Shown piece after piece: positions 1 to 12,130 of a DNA stretch of 64,000 nt (positions are counted from its first letter, which is position 1; the number at the start of each line of letters is the position of its first letter). The DNA comes from Sclerodactyla briareus. Lineage: Eukaryota > Echinodermata > Holothuroidea > Dendrochirotida > Sclerodactylidae. The position numbers were made by a program, and so were the translations under genes. Where the stretch lies: positions 62,001-126,000 of the forward strand of contig JAODTK010005923.1 of NCBI GenBank assembly GCA_026419785.1, given 5' to 3'. The notes beneath the pieces were generated by a model. The model was not told where the DNA came from and made no database searches. It saw only the letters and a program-made list of their open reading frames with translations.

Positions 1-1440
1 GACCATTGGGAATTTGGGAATTTGATTAAGGAGACAATTGGACTATTTCCGCAAGATGCCATGACAATTATACTAAGCAAGAAACTCGCAATTTGGGAAT
101 TGTGTGATGTGTTTCTAATCACTCTAAAGGCACCGAGCCAGTTTGGGGGTGAGATGGTAACATCAACCTTCTGAACGGCTCCCCCCTCCATTCCTTTTGA
201 CCCCCTCCCTACCAGAGGATTTTGAGGGGAGAGGGTCCTGCTGTCATGCGCCTCCCGAACCAGTTTCCTTTTCCTTCTGGGGTGTTCAGGATTTTTGGTC
301 CAGAGGTCTACTTGAGGCCCATGGGCCCATTCATGAAATTTCACACCATGGTACCTGAAAGCATTTCCTCTCACAATCTTCAATTGAATTTTCTTCAAAC
401 TTACATGTATGGTCATTGGGTAAAGGGCCATTGGTATTTTGTCACCCCTAGGGCCAATATATGGCATTACGCAAAACTTGTCTCCTACCAATTCTGTTGC
501 ATAGCTGTTGTGCAGTCATAATGATGGTTCTATATCTGTACCTTCAGGGTGCCCAGGGATTTAGGACCCAAGGCCCGTGGCCCTGTGGGCCCTGTGGCCC
601 TTGGTGGAATATTTATTGACCTGTTCTAGGGCTACCAGTGCTTAGACAGTCTTAGGGCCATATGAAGATCAGGTTCAAAAGTTTGTAAAAGGGCACCTGG
701 GCATTTGTTTACAACTGCCTTACAAATTGTACATCGGTCGTGTACATTTGTGCAGTTTGGAGCTTACAGCACCATTTGTGCTCTAGTTAAAATACGCGAT
801 TTGCTGTTTTCTCCTAAAAATTAAATTTTGGTCATTTGCACAAAACCAGTCTTTCCCCACTGCTTTATTGAATACGAAAATTTACAATTCTCCTCAATAG
901 AATTGGCTAATCTTATAATTGTTCGTAATCACTTTCCCGTCATCTGCTGTAACTCATATTACAATTCGCGAATACCATTTAATTGGTTTTCCTAGTTTGT
1001 CTGGGAGAGTTCATTTTCGTAATATTCGCCCGTTTTTTGTAATAAATAATTAATCATCTCGAGATATCCACTAGGGAATGTTTTTTTCACGTTGTGAGGT
1101 CCATGTTTCTGGGGTCCTCATGGTTGCCAATTGCGCTTCAGCAAAATGTGTTGCCCAGTGGCGTATGAGCCAATTCATACAAGGGTGGTGAATCTAATCA
1201 TATATTACTTACCTGTTTATTTACAATGAAATGTATTTCGTTACCAAAAGCTCCTGTTACCGCCCATTCCGTCGAATAATTGCCGTTTTAATTACCTTCA
1301 AAAATATCATTGATCAGGGAAGGAGAAAGCATGCGGATCCTGCTTTAAGCCTGTTGCAGCACACCGCCCAAATTGCAATTTCGCCCGCGCACGCGTGCAT
1401 GTCCATAGCTGTAGCATAATGCAATTTTAAAGCTTGTAAG
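1..1440. other. non-coding stretch, no gene recognised
   Basis: I see no recognisable coding sequence. Positions 180-760 are locally GC-rich and contain phrases such as GGTCATTGGG and TTTTGTCACCCCTAGGGCC that look like part of a dispersed repeat, with a 99-codon open frame that resembles no family I know. The rest (760-1440) is AT-rich and has no visible structure. Confidence 0.5.
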
Positions 1441-1444
1441 CATA

Positions 1445-1640
1445 CCCCAATAATAAATCGACCCCACCTGGATGGATGAAAGCTAATACTTTGTGATGTG
1501 CATTCCTCATGGTGAGTACATAACCTCTATCGTTGTGGGGTCAGATCTGAGGTCATCAGAGGTTCACCAAGAGGTCAAAAATGTAAACACGATAAGTCCA
1601 AGAAGAGTGGTCCGATCAAGTTTGAAATTTGGTTTTTACT
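1445..1640 (+). repeat. single diverged unit of the ~310-bp satellite family
   Basis: It contains in order the landmarks of the arrays at 5-7 kb and 10.5-12.1 kb: AATCGACCCCACCTGGATGG, a TGAGTACAT stretch, GTGGGGTCAG followed by an AGGTCA-rich run, and AAACACGATAAGTCCAAGAA. It is one isolated unit, diverged, with no neighbour copies on either side. It shows that the family is dispersed as well as arrayed. Confidence 0.8.
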
Positions 1641-1979
1641 TTCTCGAAGCCCGTCGCAAAAAACCTAAACGAGTATGGTTCTTATTCTGTCCTCAAAACT
1701 GCCGAACGAATCGGTCCAGCTGTAACTCAATACGTTTGACTTCTTCCGGTCACATTTGTAACAAATCTAATATTTTGATCCTAATCCTATTCGATTTGGG
1801 AATCGCGTCAACGAGCAAATGGCATCCTGATCAGATCGATACACCACTCAGGAGATGTGTTTTACCTGATGTCATGGAGCCATTCATGAGTAAGTTGTAC
1901 GTGTAAGTAAAACGTTGCGCGGACTGATGGCGACAACGATAATTGACAATGCTACTGGGTTTATATAAATGTACAGTAC

Positions 1980-3690
1980 TGACTTTCATGTAGGCTATAT
2001 CACCCGGAAGTAAAATGTCACACAAAGTTCAGCTGACGTAGCATACGTATAGGACAGCGGCCAAAAGGCTATTATATTAGAGAGAGTCAGGAATACGGGG
2101 AGCAGAATTAAGCCTAATGAAGCTTGTTTACCAATTAATTTATTGGGGAAGAAGAGGATTTTTGGCCTTGGAAAGTGGGGTGGGTTCGGAATGAATTCCC
2201 GCTCACCATATTTCTCCTGGGTGCGACGAGCCCCCGATTCCTACGCTCTGGAAAACCCCGATTTGTCTTGGTCACCCGATGTTATTGACCGAAGGTACTC
2301 TTATGTGAATGCAATGCACTATACAGGCAAGCCTCAGACCTCACTTCACACAACGAAGAAATTAACGAAATGCTTCAGAGGACGGGTCGACGTGCTGGAC
2401 GCCGTACACGCCGTAATCATTCCAAAAACAACCGACGGTCTGCGATTGGACATACCAGCATCTGTTGAGAATAATGTGCATATCTGTTATGATTTTTCTT
2501 CATTTAGATATATCAACCGGAGTAAACTGTCTACACAAAAGTTACAGCTGACGTAGCATACTCACGAAACTTGATTAGTCACGGAACATTTTTTTTTTGC
2601 CCCTGCCTGATGGTGATATAACGATGATATAACCCGCTGCCGCCAGTTTTAGTGGGGATACCGAAGAGCCATGCCCCATGACATAAACATCGCAGTTCTC
2701 ATTGGAGGCTGGTGAGGTTTTGCCGGGGCACGCGTATGGACAGCGGCTACAGGCATTAGCGGGACGTCAGGAATAGTGGGAGCAGCATTATCATGGAAGT
2801 GGGGTGGGGTCGGATTGATTCCGCCTCACCATATTTCCTCCTTTCGTGAGAGCTCCCTCGATACCTGCCCTCTGGAAACCCGGTAGTGTCCCAAATCGTG
2901 AATAAACTATCTTGCCCTCCTTAACCTCGGGAGGCTGCAAACATCTGGCGGCGCCTATTTGCTATACTATGACATCTCAATTTTTTTGTTGTTTTTTGTT
3001 CAGGTCCAAATCAAGAAAAAAAAATCAAGTCAGGATCGTTTATAAAAAGGGCATGACGCTTTATGCGGAGCACGGGAACCTTTTTTGTTCTGGGTCATTT
3101 TCGGTTGGAAATAACTGCGCATGTCACTAGCTGCAAGCAGTATTTCGGAGGCTCTCTCCTTTCTGACCTGGTTATTTAACTGTTAGTATGTCTGTTTAAA
3201 AAAAAAAAAAATTACAAGCACACGTTACTGGATTTGGTCTGCATCCACTGGACTAATATTTTGGATTTCGGATTTAATATTGGGAAATTTCAGATGATAT
3301 AATAATCTCATCTATTTGCTACTGGTGGGCTGTGCACCGGTTATCTGCACGGGCCTGTTAACCCATGGTCCCCACCCGATGTCCTGACCGAAAGTACTCT
3401 TTTGTGAATGCACTTTACAGGCAGCCTCGACTCAATTCACACAACAGAAGAAGTTGATTAATCCGGATTAGGTTACAGTGTACACTGATTCAGTATCCAG
3501 GGAGCAACTCTTGTCACTGAGACTAACTCAATCGCAGGCTTCTGATAGTGTACATGGTGCTCTAAAAGAAGGATGGGCTGCTCAGAGGACGGGTCGACGT
3601 GCTGGACGCCTTACACGCCGTCATACAATAACAACCCGACGGTCTGCGATTTACATACCAGCATCTGTTGATAATGATATGACATGATCT
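1980..3690. repeat. broken direct repeat pair, unknown element
   Basis: Two copies of the same unit lie in the same orientation. Copy 1 runs about 1990-2510 and copy 2 about 2520-2890 plus 3360-3690. Shared blocks include CAGCTGACGTAGCATAC (near 2031 and 2545), GACAGCGGC, CACCATATTTC, a block at 2270-2345 matching 3370-3435, and a block at 2385-2475 matching 3580-3670 that begins with GAGGACGGGTCGACGTGC. Copy 2 carries about 470 bp of extra sequence (2890-3360). The two copies keep different reading frames open (137 and 69 codons), so the shared part is not behaving as coding sequence. The element family is not recognised. Confidence 0.7.
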
Positions 3691-4550
3691 GATAATATAT
3701 TCATTCCGCCAATTTAAAATAAAACATTAAAACATTGGTAATTACAAGCGTTCCACTGAGCTACCCGAAAAAATAAATACAATACAACGATGAGACATTT
3801 AGACGTGAGAATACACTAATAGTAAAAGTTAAGCACAAAAAAAAAAAACTGTACAGCGGGGTAGTAAATTATGGATTGAACAATTTAACAGAACACTGGA
3901 AAGAAACTATTGGTAAAACGCTGTTCTCAAAGGTAAGTCGCGATGGGACAGTAATTCTTTTATAGCTGACGTTCTGGATGAAAAACATATTCATGATTTT
4001 TTGGGTCTTGCTTTCGGTTCGGCTGACATAGATCGATTCAAGCGAAGGAGGGCTAGTGCCAATGATGCCTCCCTGCAAAGATCTGACACAGAAGACAATT
4101 TTGTTAAGACTATGCCTGTGTGCCAACACGACCGAACCAAACTGTAATAGAAGAGATGAGGACGTTCTCGATTACCGTCCGATAAAATAATCAAAATGTT
4201 TTTGGTTTTGGGGCTGATTAACACCGTATGATTTTAATTTACACAAAAAATGAATGCGATGCCTTGCTTTTTCAAATTCATTGGAGTTAACTGACCAAGA
4301 CAGATCGGAAGAGATTGGAGGTGCAAGGAATTTAAAGACTGACTGTTCAACCTCGGTATTATGGAATAAGACTGTGTATTGGAGATTCTTCCTCCGAAAT
4401 ATCAACAACAATTTCCTTTGCTTTGAGAATTTAGGCACAAAATATAAATGAGGGAATAATGTGCAGATCGTCTTGGCATGCACATAATTAAGAACAAAAC
4501 AGGTTTGTAATCAGATTTGCTTTGGAAACATGACATATATATTTTCTTTG
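3690..4550. other. no feature recognised
   Basis: AT-rich sequence with short open frames on both strands and no protein motif that I recognise. Nothing here can be supported as a gene. Confidence 0.4.
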
Positions 4551-4560
4551 TAACTGAGAC

Positions 4561-4585
4561 ACCCCCCCCCCCCCCCCCCCCCCCC
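4561..4585. repeat. poly-C tract
   Basis: About 25 consecutive C. It creates proline or glycine runs in overlapping open frames on both strands, which should not be taken as genes. The stretch from 4590 to 4970 after it holds nothing I recognise. Confidence 0.95.
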
Positions 4586-4971
4586 TGGTTAGGGAGGATG
4601 ATGAGAGGGAATAACGAAATGAACGTTGCCTGGTTTGACTTTATAGTGTACCACGTACTGATGGTAGGCGAGGATGGGGATTCTTCCCCCCAAGGGGTGC
4701 CTGAAAATTTAAAACCCCAATCATTCGACACATGCGTTTTTTTTTCAGATATGTCACCTACTATTGATAATGAATCATCTATCGCCCTCCACCCTCTACC
4801 AGTAATGAGCTGACAACAACTGGTTCTTTCTCGGACTTTGAACAATGCTCGATCATTTTATGGACAAAATGAAAACACGTAGCTCCTTTTATTGGGAGAT
4901 TTCTTTCAACTACAATATGGATCGCCCTGAGAGACAGGACATGAGGATTTTTCCCCCAAAATCCCTCAATC

Positions 4972-5048
4972 AGAAGAATCTATGCAGTCATGACAGTGGT
5001 GTGTGTGTGTGTGGTGTTGTGTGTGTGATGCCCCACAAAGCCTTGTTA
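4972..5048 (+). repeat. array 1 head with (GT)n
   Basis: The phrase GAATCTATGCAGTCATG is followed by a GT-rich run and then TTGTTAACACGATGACTCAA, the first array unit. The same 17-base phrase, GT run and array entry occur at 59.09-59.17 kb, and a diverged version (GGAATGATGCGGTCAC, then GT run) at 54.40-54.48 kb. It therefore looks like a fixed leading end of the array element. Confidence 0.75.
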
Positions 5049-7240
5049 ACACGATGACTCAACCCGCTGAATGGATCAAGTTCATACTTGGAATATGGGG
5101 GCTCCCCATAATGAGCACATTGTCTCTATGTTTTGGGGTCAAGGCAACAAGACCCACTGAGGTCAAGAGAGGACAAAGTCTGAAAAAGTCTTGTTAACAC
5201 GATAAAAGGTCCCGAATGACTCATCCGATAAGGTTGAAACTGATATGGAAGCTTTCTTATGAGGAGTGCAGGAACCCTATTTGTTAATGGTGAAATTGAG
5301 GGTCAGATTGGGGGAGAAAAGGGAAAAAATGAGAAATTGTGGAAAGAAAATTGATAATTGGATAATTTTAGCTCGTTTACACGATTAATCGACCCCACTT
5401 GAATGGATCAAGTTCATAACTTGGTAGATGGACTCCCTAATGAGTACACATGATCTCTCCTATTGTTTTTTGGGGTCAGGTCGAAAGTCTTCTGAGGTAA
5501 AGAGAGGTCAAAGTTTGAACTCTTACAACGCGATAAGGCCAGAATTGCCTTGTTCCGATCAGGTTGAAATTCGGTATGTCAGATTGTGGGAGGGGAAATT
5601 GATAATTTGGACCAATTTTAGCTCGTGAACGATAACTCGACCCCACTTGGATAGATCAATTTTTATACTTGGTATATGGGTTCCCCAAAAGAGTTACATG
5701 ATCCCTATTGTTTTGGGGTCAGGTCAAAGATAATCTGAGGTTCAAGATGAGTGTCAAAGTCGGATCGATAAAATTTTCTGGTGAAACACGATAAGTTTCA
5801 GAAGTTCTGGTCTGATCAGGTTGAAACTCGGTATGCCTTCTTATGAGTGAGTGCAGGAAAACCCTATTATATTGGTGTAAATTGGGGGTCGGATTTGGGA
5901 GAAATTGGGATAAATGGTAATTTGGCAAAATTTAGTTGTTAACATGGTAACTCGACCCCAATTGGATGATTGGAGTTATATTGGTATATCGGTGCCATAA
6001 TAAATACATGAATCCCATGGTTTTGGGGTCAAGTCAAAAAGTCATCTCAGGTCAAGCGAGGTTAAAAGTCTAGAAAATATGTAACACGAAAAGCGAGAAT
6101 GTCGCGTCCGATTCAAGTTGAACTTCGGGATGCAGATTTCTCATGAGGAAGTACCAGGGCCCTATGTTTTTAGTGTTTACTTCAGGGTCCAGTGTGTGTG
6201 AAAACAATTGGCGAAATGTGAACATTTGATATGTGGCCCGTCGGAGTTAACACGTTACTCGACCCCAATTGGATGGATCAAGTTCACACATCGGTAGGTG
6301 TGCTCCCATAATGAGTGACCTGATCACTGTTGTTTTGAGGGTCAGGCAGAGTCGTCTGAGGTCACAGAGGTCAAAGGTTGAAAAACTTTGTAAACATGAT
6401 AAGCCGGAATGGTAACGTGTTGACAGGTTGAAATTTGGTGTGAGTCGTTCTTTTTGGGAGTACAGGAACTATTGTTTTTGGTTAGGTCGGGGTGAATTTA
6501 GGCAAGAATTGAAAAACTGTGTGAAATAGTCAATATTTTGCCCATTTGCCTTGTAAATATGATAGTTCAACTTCAATTGGATTGATGAGGCCAATTCTTG
6601 GTATGCGTGTTACACACAATGAAGTACATGAATCCTAATGATTGTGGAGTCAGGTCAGAGGTCAGATGAGGGTACCTCGGTCAAAGTCTGAGAATTATCT
6701 TGTATTGGATTCAGGTGTATCATTTCTTATCACAAGAGTATATAGGAACCATATTGGTGGGTTGTGATAAATGGGAATCTTCAATGTTATGTTGCCCATA
6801 ATGAGTTGGTGCTAACTCCCATTTTGCCTGGTGTCTAGCGTGGGTTGTCAGAAGAGTCAAGGAATCACTAGCCTTTTGGCTTTCTGGTTGTGTTATCGCT
6901 TTGTGTCTTTCGAAAAGGCGCTTTACAAGTGTTTTGTAATTAATGATATACATTTTCTGCAGAATCTTCGGCAAATTAAGGCTTTGTAAAACATGAGAAC
7001 TCAACCCCGCCTAGATGGATGAAGACTTCATACTTGATATGTATGTTTCCCATGATGAGTCAAAGAGCCCCATTGTTCTGGTCAAAATCAGAAGTGAACT
7101 GAACTATCCTTGTAAACAAAATAATTTCAGAAAGTTTGGTCTGATCAAGTTGACAGTTAGTACGCGGTTTTCTCCTCAGAGTACGGCAACCCATCAAGAT
7201 AGTGTCTTTCTGTGGAAAATGGGAAATTCGTGAAAAATGT
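5045..7240 (+). repeat. array 1: diverged tandem satellite, ~310-bp dimeric unit
   Basis: Unit starts resembling ACACGATAACTCGACCCC lie near 5049, 5379, 5628, 5942, 6250, 6560 and 6990, mostly 308-315 bp apart with one shortened unit. Roughly midway in each unit the related phrase CACGATAAGTCCAGAATG starts a second half-unit, so the repeat is a dimer of two related ~150-bp parts. Units are heavily diverged, with many one-base gaps. A tail-like segment (6840-6960) carrying CAAGGAATCACTAGCC interrupts the last part, and one more partial unit follows it. Open frames here are accidental. Confidence 0.9.
6838..6960 (+). repeat. array tail motif
   Basis: Contains CAAGGAATCACTAGCC followed by TTTTGGCTTTC and ends with CTTTCGAAAAGGCGC then GTTTTGTAATTAATG. 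A matching segment (CAAGGAATCACGTAGC, TTTTGGCTCG, then GCTTTTCGAAGTG and AATTAATG) closes array 3 at 61.67-61.77 kb. I read it as a common trailing end of these arrays. The AAAGGCGCTTTAC-like phrase also recalls the 3' ends of some SINEs and LINEs. Confidence 0.6.
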
Positions 7241-8290
7241 CATATGCGTTACTTTTTGTTGTAGCAATTCCGCTTGCCTGTTTCTGATCATTGGTTAACA
7301 GAAATCCTTTTTTTTTATGGCTTTAAGTCTTCGATCGTTTCAAGTTAAGACGAAAATGAGAGTTGTTCAGTGTAGTCGTTCGGACGCAGACCTGCTAATT
7401 GGCGCCAGAGAACTTGATAGGACTCGGAAATGTATTTTACATTCACGTCATAATAAACTAATACGACAACCTACAGGTTTTTTTCTTAGTCATTGAATAG
7501 AATGCCTCCCCCCACCCCCCCCATCATATTACTGAATGGAGCATACTTTTGATTGTAATACTATCAATGTCCCAGTGATCTGGGAGTCCATTCAATCATT
7601 CAGCGACATCGCCGCTTTTCTTCTGCATAATGTCCCCATTTTCATTACAGGCTAAATAATGAATCAGTGAAGTATTGTCGCCCGACTCGAGTGTACAATC
7701 AGTTTCTATTAGGTAGCATTAGTATAGTTAGAGCAAAACTGCTGAATGACTAGAATTTCCAGTAAGACATGTATGATTCCATGGCGCGAGCGTTCACAAG
7801 AATCTCCTGAATCTACCATTTTATTTAGGTTCCCACTCAACCGTCAATTTTAAAGTTACCAACCCTGGACTCCATAAACGATTCGTGTTCCACATTTGTC
7901 TATCAATCAATTGATCCTTCACTCCCAGGTCAACAGCCGACATGGAAAGAAACTAACCTCATATAATACGGCTCTTCGAATCTGGATGCACGTTATTAAT
8001 TGGGTTTTTCCTGGAAGACATATGCAGTTTGTGGAAGGGATATCAAGGGCAAGGACATCAACCTATTTTTTGCCAAACGCTATCAGCTTCGTCAAACGCT
8101 CCAGGTCACTGCTGATTGACGTCGGATACTACCAGGGGCCCCTGTGGTGCTTCATTCCAAGGTAGGGTAGTTTGGCAGCCGGTTACATGGCTGAAGTAAG
8201 GAATGATGATGCATCTGGTGGGTAAGACGAGCTAGGGTACCTTCCCGCTAGTAATATTGATGGAAAAAAATATTGATTCTGAAATCCGAG
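7240..8290. other. no feature recognised
   Basis: Unique-looking sequence with a short C-rich run near 7506-7523. The 89-codon open frame at 7896-8165 has no motif that I recognise and no intron or promoter context. Nothing supported. Confidence 0.4.
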
Positions 8291-9285
8291 ACAACAGATT
8301 ACTGAGCGTGCTGGAGGACCACTTCCCACCTCTCCGATTGAATAACGATTCGGAAACTCGGGCGGACGGGTTTAGTACCGTAGATGAGTATATGAGTCTG
8401 TTGAAGCTCATTGTTTTCTAGGTCTGGAAGCATGTTGTATGGATGTATGTTCGTAAGTATGTATGTGGTATGTATGTATGTATGTATGTATGTATGTATG
8501 TTATGTATGTTGTATGTATTTTTATGTATGTATTTACGTATCCTAAGAAGTAAGGCCCAAGAACCGTCCCGTCGGGAACATCCACTTGTGTTCTTTCGCC
8601 CAGATAGAACGCCCATTGATGACAACTCGTTGTTCCTTATTGAGAAGCCACTGACAAATCCACTTTCCTCGCAAAACGATTTTTTTTTCAATTTGAGCAT
8701 GACAAACGCTCATGAGTGACCTTGTCAAAAGCTTTTTTGAATTTTAGGAATTATAAAAGGAAATAAATCCTTGGGGAACACCACTGGTGACTTTCTGCCA
8801 AGGAACAACGCCGCATTGATGACAACTCGTTTTGTTTTGTTCCCTATTGAGAACCCACTGACGAATCCACTCAGGACATTCCCCTTGAATGCCAACATTC
8901 CAATGTGAGCAGAAATGCTCATGGGAACCTTATCAAAAGAGTTTTTGGAAGTCTAGGAAATAATATGTCAGCAGCACTGTGTCGTTGTCAACAACTGCAC
9001 TAGTACATCTCCCATATATTCACGAGATTAGTCCAAACACGAACGATTTTGTTTTTCCCTAAACCATGCGAATCGCCGAATTCGCAATAGATTTCCCGAT
9101 AATGGAGTCGCAACACCTTGCAGACTCGATAGTAAAGACTCACTGGCCTCGCATTACAAGGACAAGACCAATTGCCTTTTTTGAAAATAGGAGTTTAGTC
9201 AAGGTTTTATTAGGTCACAGAATTCCAAACATGAAACCTTGTAACATTATCACATCAGTAGTAATAATACTTAACCTAGATAAGG
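8290..9285 (-). pseudogene. LINE A copy 1: reverse-transcriptase fragment (CR1/Rex1-like non-LTR)
   Basis: Read on the minus strand, the piece follows a CR1/Rex1-type reverse transcriptase in order: a degenerate NYRPVSL block near 9150, KAFDKVTHERL near 8700, RVVINGRSIW near 8620, DGSWALLL (from GSVLGPLLF) near 8560, and a decayed YADD region near 8340-8400 (THILIYGTKPVRP). Several frames are needed, and both ends of the element are missing, so it is a dead, truncated copy. Two oddities: the fingers/palm segment at 8575-8720 is repeated at 8785-8945 (offset about 206 bp), and a (TATG)n run at 8440-8545 sits inside the YxNDLP segment. Copies of the same family are at 44.1-45.5 kb and 49.6-49.9 kb, all on the minus strand. 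Confidence 0.8.
8440..8545. repeat. (ATGT)n microsatellite inside LINE A copy 1
   Basis: An imperfect ATGT/GTAT run interrupts the reverse-transcriptase relic between the sequence for VLGPLL..Y and the following LPDLEN segment. Tyr/Val/Cys-Met-rich frames here are by-products of the repeat. Confidence 0.95.
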
Positions 9286-10480
9286 ATATCTAAGTCAATG
9301 CATAAATATGTATGTTGCCCTTAGGTTTGGTTTGGCATACTCCAGTTTCCTGGCTTATGTTAATACTGATAATATATACCTTTATATACGCGATAAATCA
9401 CCGAGGTGCTCTAATAATAACCGTAACAGAAAACAATAGTGAGGTACAAGCAGAAACTGTCAAACATACAATAAAACATCCCCTACTAGAAACTTATTTA
9501 TTGAAAAGATAATGTTTTTTTGAGCTATCTCTGATCGCTTCGGATACTATTCCTTCCTTTAGTGGCCTCCGTTACCATTCCAGTCTTATTACGAGAGTAG
9601 TTACTTTAAACACTATACATATTTATTTTCATGATCATCACAAGAACCATCTCATGTCTGCCGAGACGACTCCTAGTTCCAGTGAAGGGAAGAAGCCAGT
9701 TGACAATCATCCTGAAGAATTACGAACGCCGCCGATCGGCGTCTGGTGAAACCAACACAGCACCAAAGCCGGTAACATTGCGACAGGCATAGTGCAAACA
9801 AAAAGTTTGCTAATTATAGGCGCAGTGGGGGGAAAATTACTTCGTTTGCCTTAATAAGCTTGGCCTATGGTGATAAAATACGTATCTTTTTCCTTCAGAA
9901 ATCACCACAGCCACACAAAAATATGATATGGTTTCGTTCTCTCGTATCTCTCAAAAATATTCGGCGCTCGTGCGGTGGCGAATGTTCAATTAGATTTGAG
10001 CCTTCATGACGTCAGACGATAGTAGCTGCAACCAGGAAAAACACGGGACATAAATTTGGGCTCGACAAAAATGCGCGATTTGGAGGACAAAAAAATACGC
10101 ATCGCACTCTGAAGAATCGCAACAAAACGTGATCGTATTTTTGAATATCATGGCGAAACTGGCCACCAATCAGGTCATTTGTTTGTAAACAAAGGTGAAT
10201 AAAAAAAATGAAAGAAATTAACTCTTCAAGTTGTTCATTCAGCAGAACAAATAATACCAACAACAATTAATGGTTGGGAATGGCCTAGCCTTTGACTTAT
10301 CAACACCAATTTCGTTCGATTTAGATTTTTTTACCCCAAATTTACCAAAAAAGCCAAGATCGCGAAATGGTAAACTCATTCAAGACGAAACTTCTTAAAC
10401 GAATTCAACTAACAAGAAAGTCGATCTGTTTCGAAAGAGTGGGAGAGGGAAACATTGCAAATTGGCAGCACCACCAAATT
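9285..10480. other. no gene supported; one 31-codon frame noted
   Basis: No recognisable protein. A short frame starts at ATG 9654 and stops at 9747, reading MSAETTPSSSEGKKPVD then NHPEELRTPPIGVW. It looks composition-wise like a disordered N-terminus but has no splice or promoter support. The 66-codon frame at 9312-9512 has a hydrophobic first half and no family match that I can make. Confidence 0.3.
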
Positions 10481-12130
10481 TAGATAACCAATTTTAGCTC
10501 GTTAAAACGAAACTCGACCACACTAGATGGATGAAGTTCATATTGGTATATGGGTTGCCCATAATGAGTACATGATCCCTAAGTGGGGGTCAGGTCACCC
10601 CAGGTCTTGAGGTCAAGAGAGGGTGGGTTGAACATTTGTGTTAACACGATAAGTCCAGAAGTCTTGGTCCAATAGGGTTGAAACTCAGTATGCAGCTGTT
10701 CTGTAGGAGGACAGAACTCTATTGTGTTGGTTGTAAAAAACTGGGGGTCAGATTCGGGGTGAAAAACGGGAAATGTGAAGAATTGATTATTTGGCCCAAT
10801 TTTAGCTCGTTCACACGTAACTCGACACAATTAGTGCGAAAGGTCATTCGTGTATATGGGTTCGCCCATAAGAGTATAGATCCCTATTGTTTTGGGGAGG
10901 TCAAAGTTCATCTGAGGCTCAAGAGGGTCAGAGTCTGAAAAACTTGTTAACCACGATAAGTCCAGAATGCTTGGTCGATCGGGTTGAAAACTCGATAGTC
11001 AGCGTATCATGGAGGTGGGACCAAGGAACCCTATTGTTTTTGGCGTAACAGGCGGATCCGATCGGGAAAAAAAAATTGGGGGAAATTGCGAATAATTGAT
11101 AATTTGGCGAATTTTAGCTCGTAACACGATAACTCGACCCCCACGTTAGATGGATAACGTTCAAACTTGGTTCTATGGGTTCCTCATAATGAGTACATGA
11201 TCCCTTTGTTTTGGGGGTCAGGTCAAGGTATCTGAGGTCAAGAGAAGGTCGAGTCTGAAAGCTTTGTTAACACGATAAGTCCAAACTGCCTGGTCCAATC
11301 GAGTTGAAACTCGGAATACATGCTTCCCATTAGGTGAAGGAAACTCTATTGTTTTTGTGTAACCGCGGTTTAGATTCGAGAAAAATTGGAAACTGTGAAA
11401 ATTGTAATTGGCGAATTTTAGCTCGTGAACACGAAACTCGACCCCACAAGATGGATAACGTCATATTTGTATGTGGGTTCACCATAATGAGTACATGATC
11501 CCAGGTTTTTTGGGTAGGTCCCCAAGGTATCTGACGTCAAGAGAGGTATAGTCTGACAAAAACGTCCTGTTAACACGATAGGTCCAGAAGGCCTGGTCCG
11601 ATCAGGTTGAAACTAGGTATGAACTTTCCTATGAGGAGTACAGGAACAAGTGTGTTGGGGTAACCGGGTCAGGATTTCGGACGAAAATGGGGGAATGTGA
11701 AAAATGATAAATTTTGCCATTGCTCGTTAAAACGATAACTCGCCCCAACTTAGATGGATAAGTCATATTTGGGATATGGGTTCCCCATTAATGAATACAG
11801 GATTCCTATGTTTTGGGCAGTCAAAGGTCAAGTCTGAGGGCAAGAGAGATCAGAGTCTGAAAAATCTTTTAACACGATAAGTCCAGAATGCTTGGTCCGA
11901 TCGAGTTGAAAAACTCGACATGCAGCTTGTCATGAGTGTAACAGGGACCCTATTTTTTTGGGTAAGCGGGGTAGTCGGATTCGGGGGAAATGGGAAATGT
12001 CAAAAAGTATAAGTTGGCGAATTTTAGCTCGCTTAACACGATAACTCGATACCACTTGAGATGAAAAGTTCATACTTGGTATATTGGTTCCCCATAATGA
12101 GTACATGATCCCTTTGTTTTCAACTTGTTG
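10480..12130 (+). repeat. array 2: ~305-bp dimeric tandem satellite
   Basis: Unit starts (ACACGATAACTCGACC and variants) lie near 10505, 10812, 11122, 11430, 11730 and 12035, so about 5.3 units with a period near 305. The half-unit start CACGATAAGTCCAGAA occurs midway in each. Landmarks recur in order: GGATGGAT, CCCATAATGAGTACATGATCC, TTTTGGGGTCAGGTCA, TTGAAACTCGGTATG and AATTTTAGCTCG. No (GT)n head is seen at the left edge, and the right edge stops mid-unit at about 12120, so this array is truncated on both sides. It is the same family as array 1. Confidence 0.93.

Noticed and set aside
2143-2556. 137-codon plus frame as a gene
   Set aside because: It lies in a decayed repeat whose second copy (3360-3690) keeps a different frame open, so the frame is not conserved.
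4402-4845. 147-codon minus-strand frame with a Gly run
   Set aside because: It runs through the poly-C tract at 4561-4585 and has no motif.
9654-9749. 31-codon frame (MSAETTPSSSEGKKPVD...) as a first coding exon
   Set aside because: No proper splice donor at its end and no downstream exon. Kept only as a remark.
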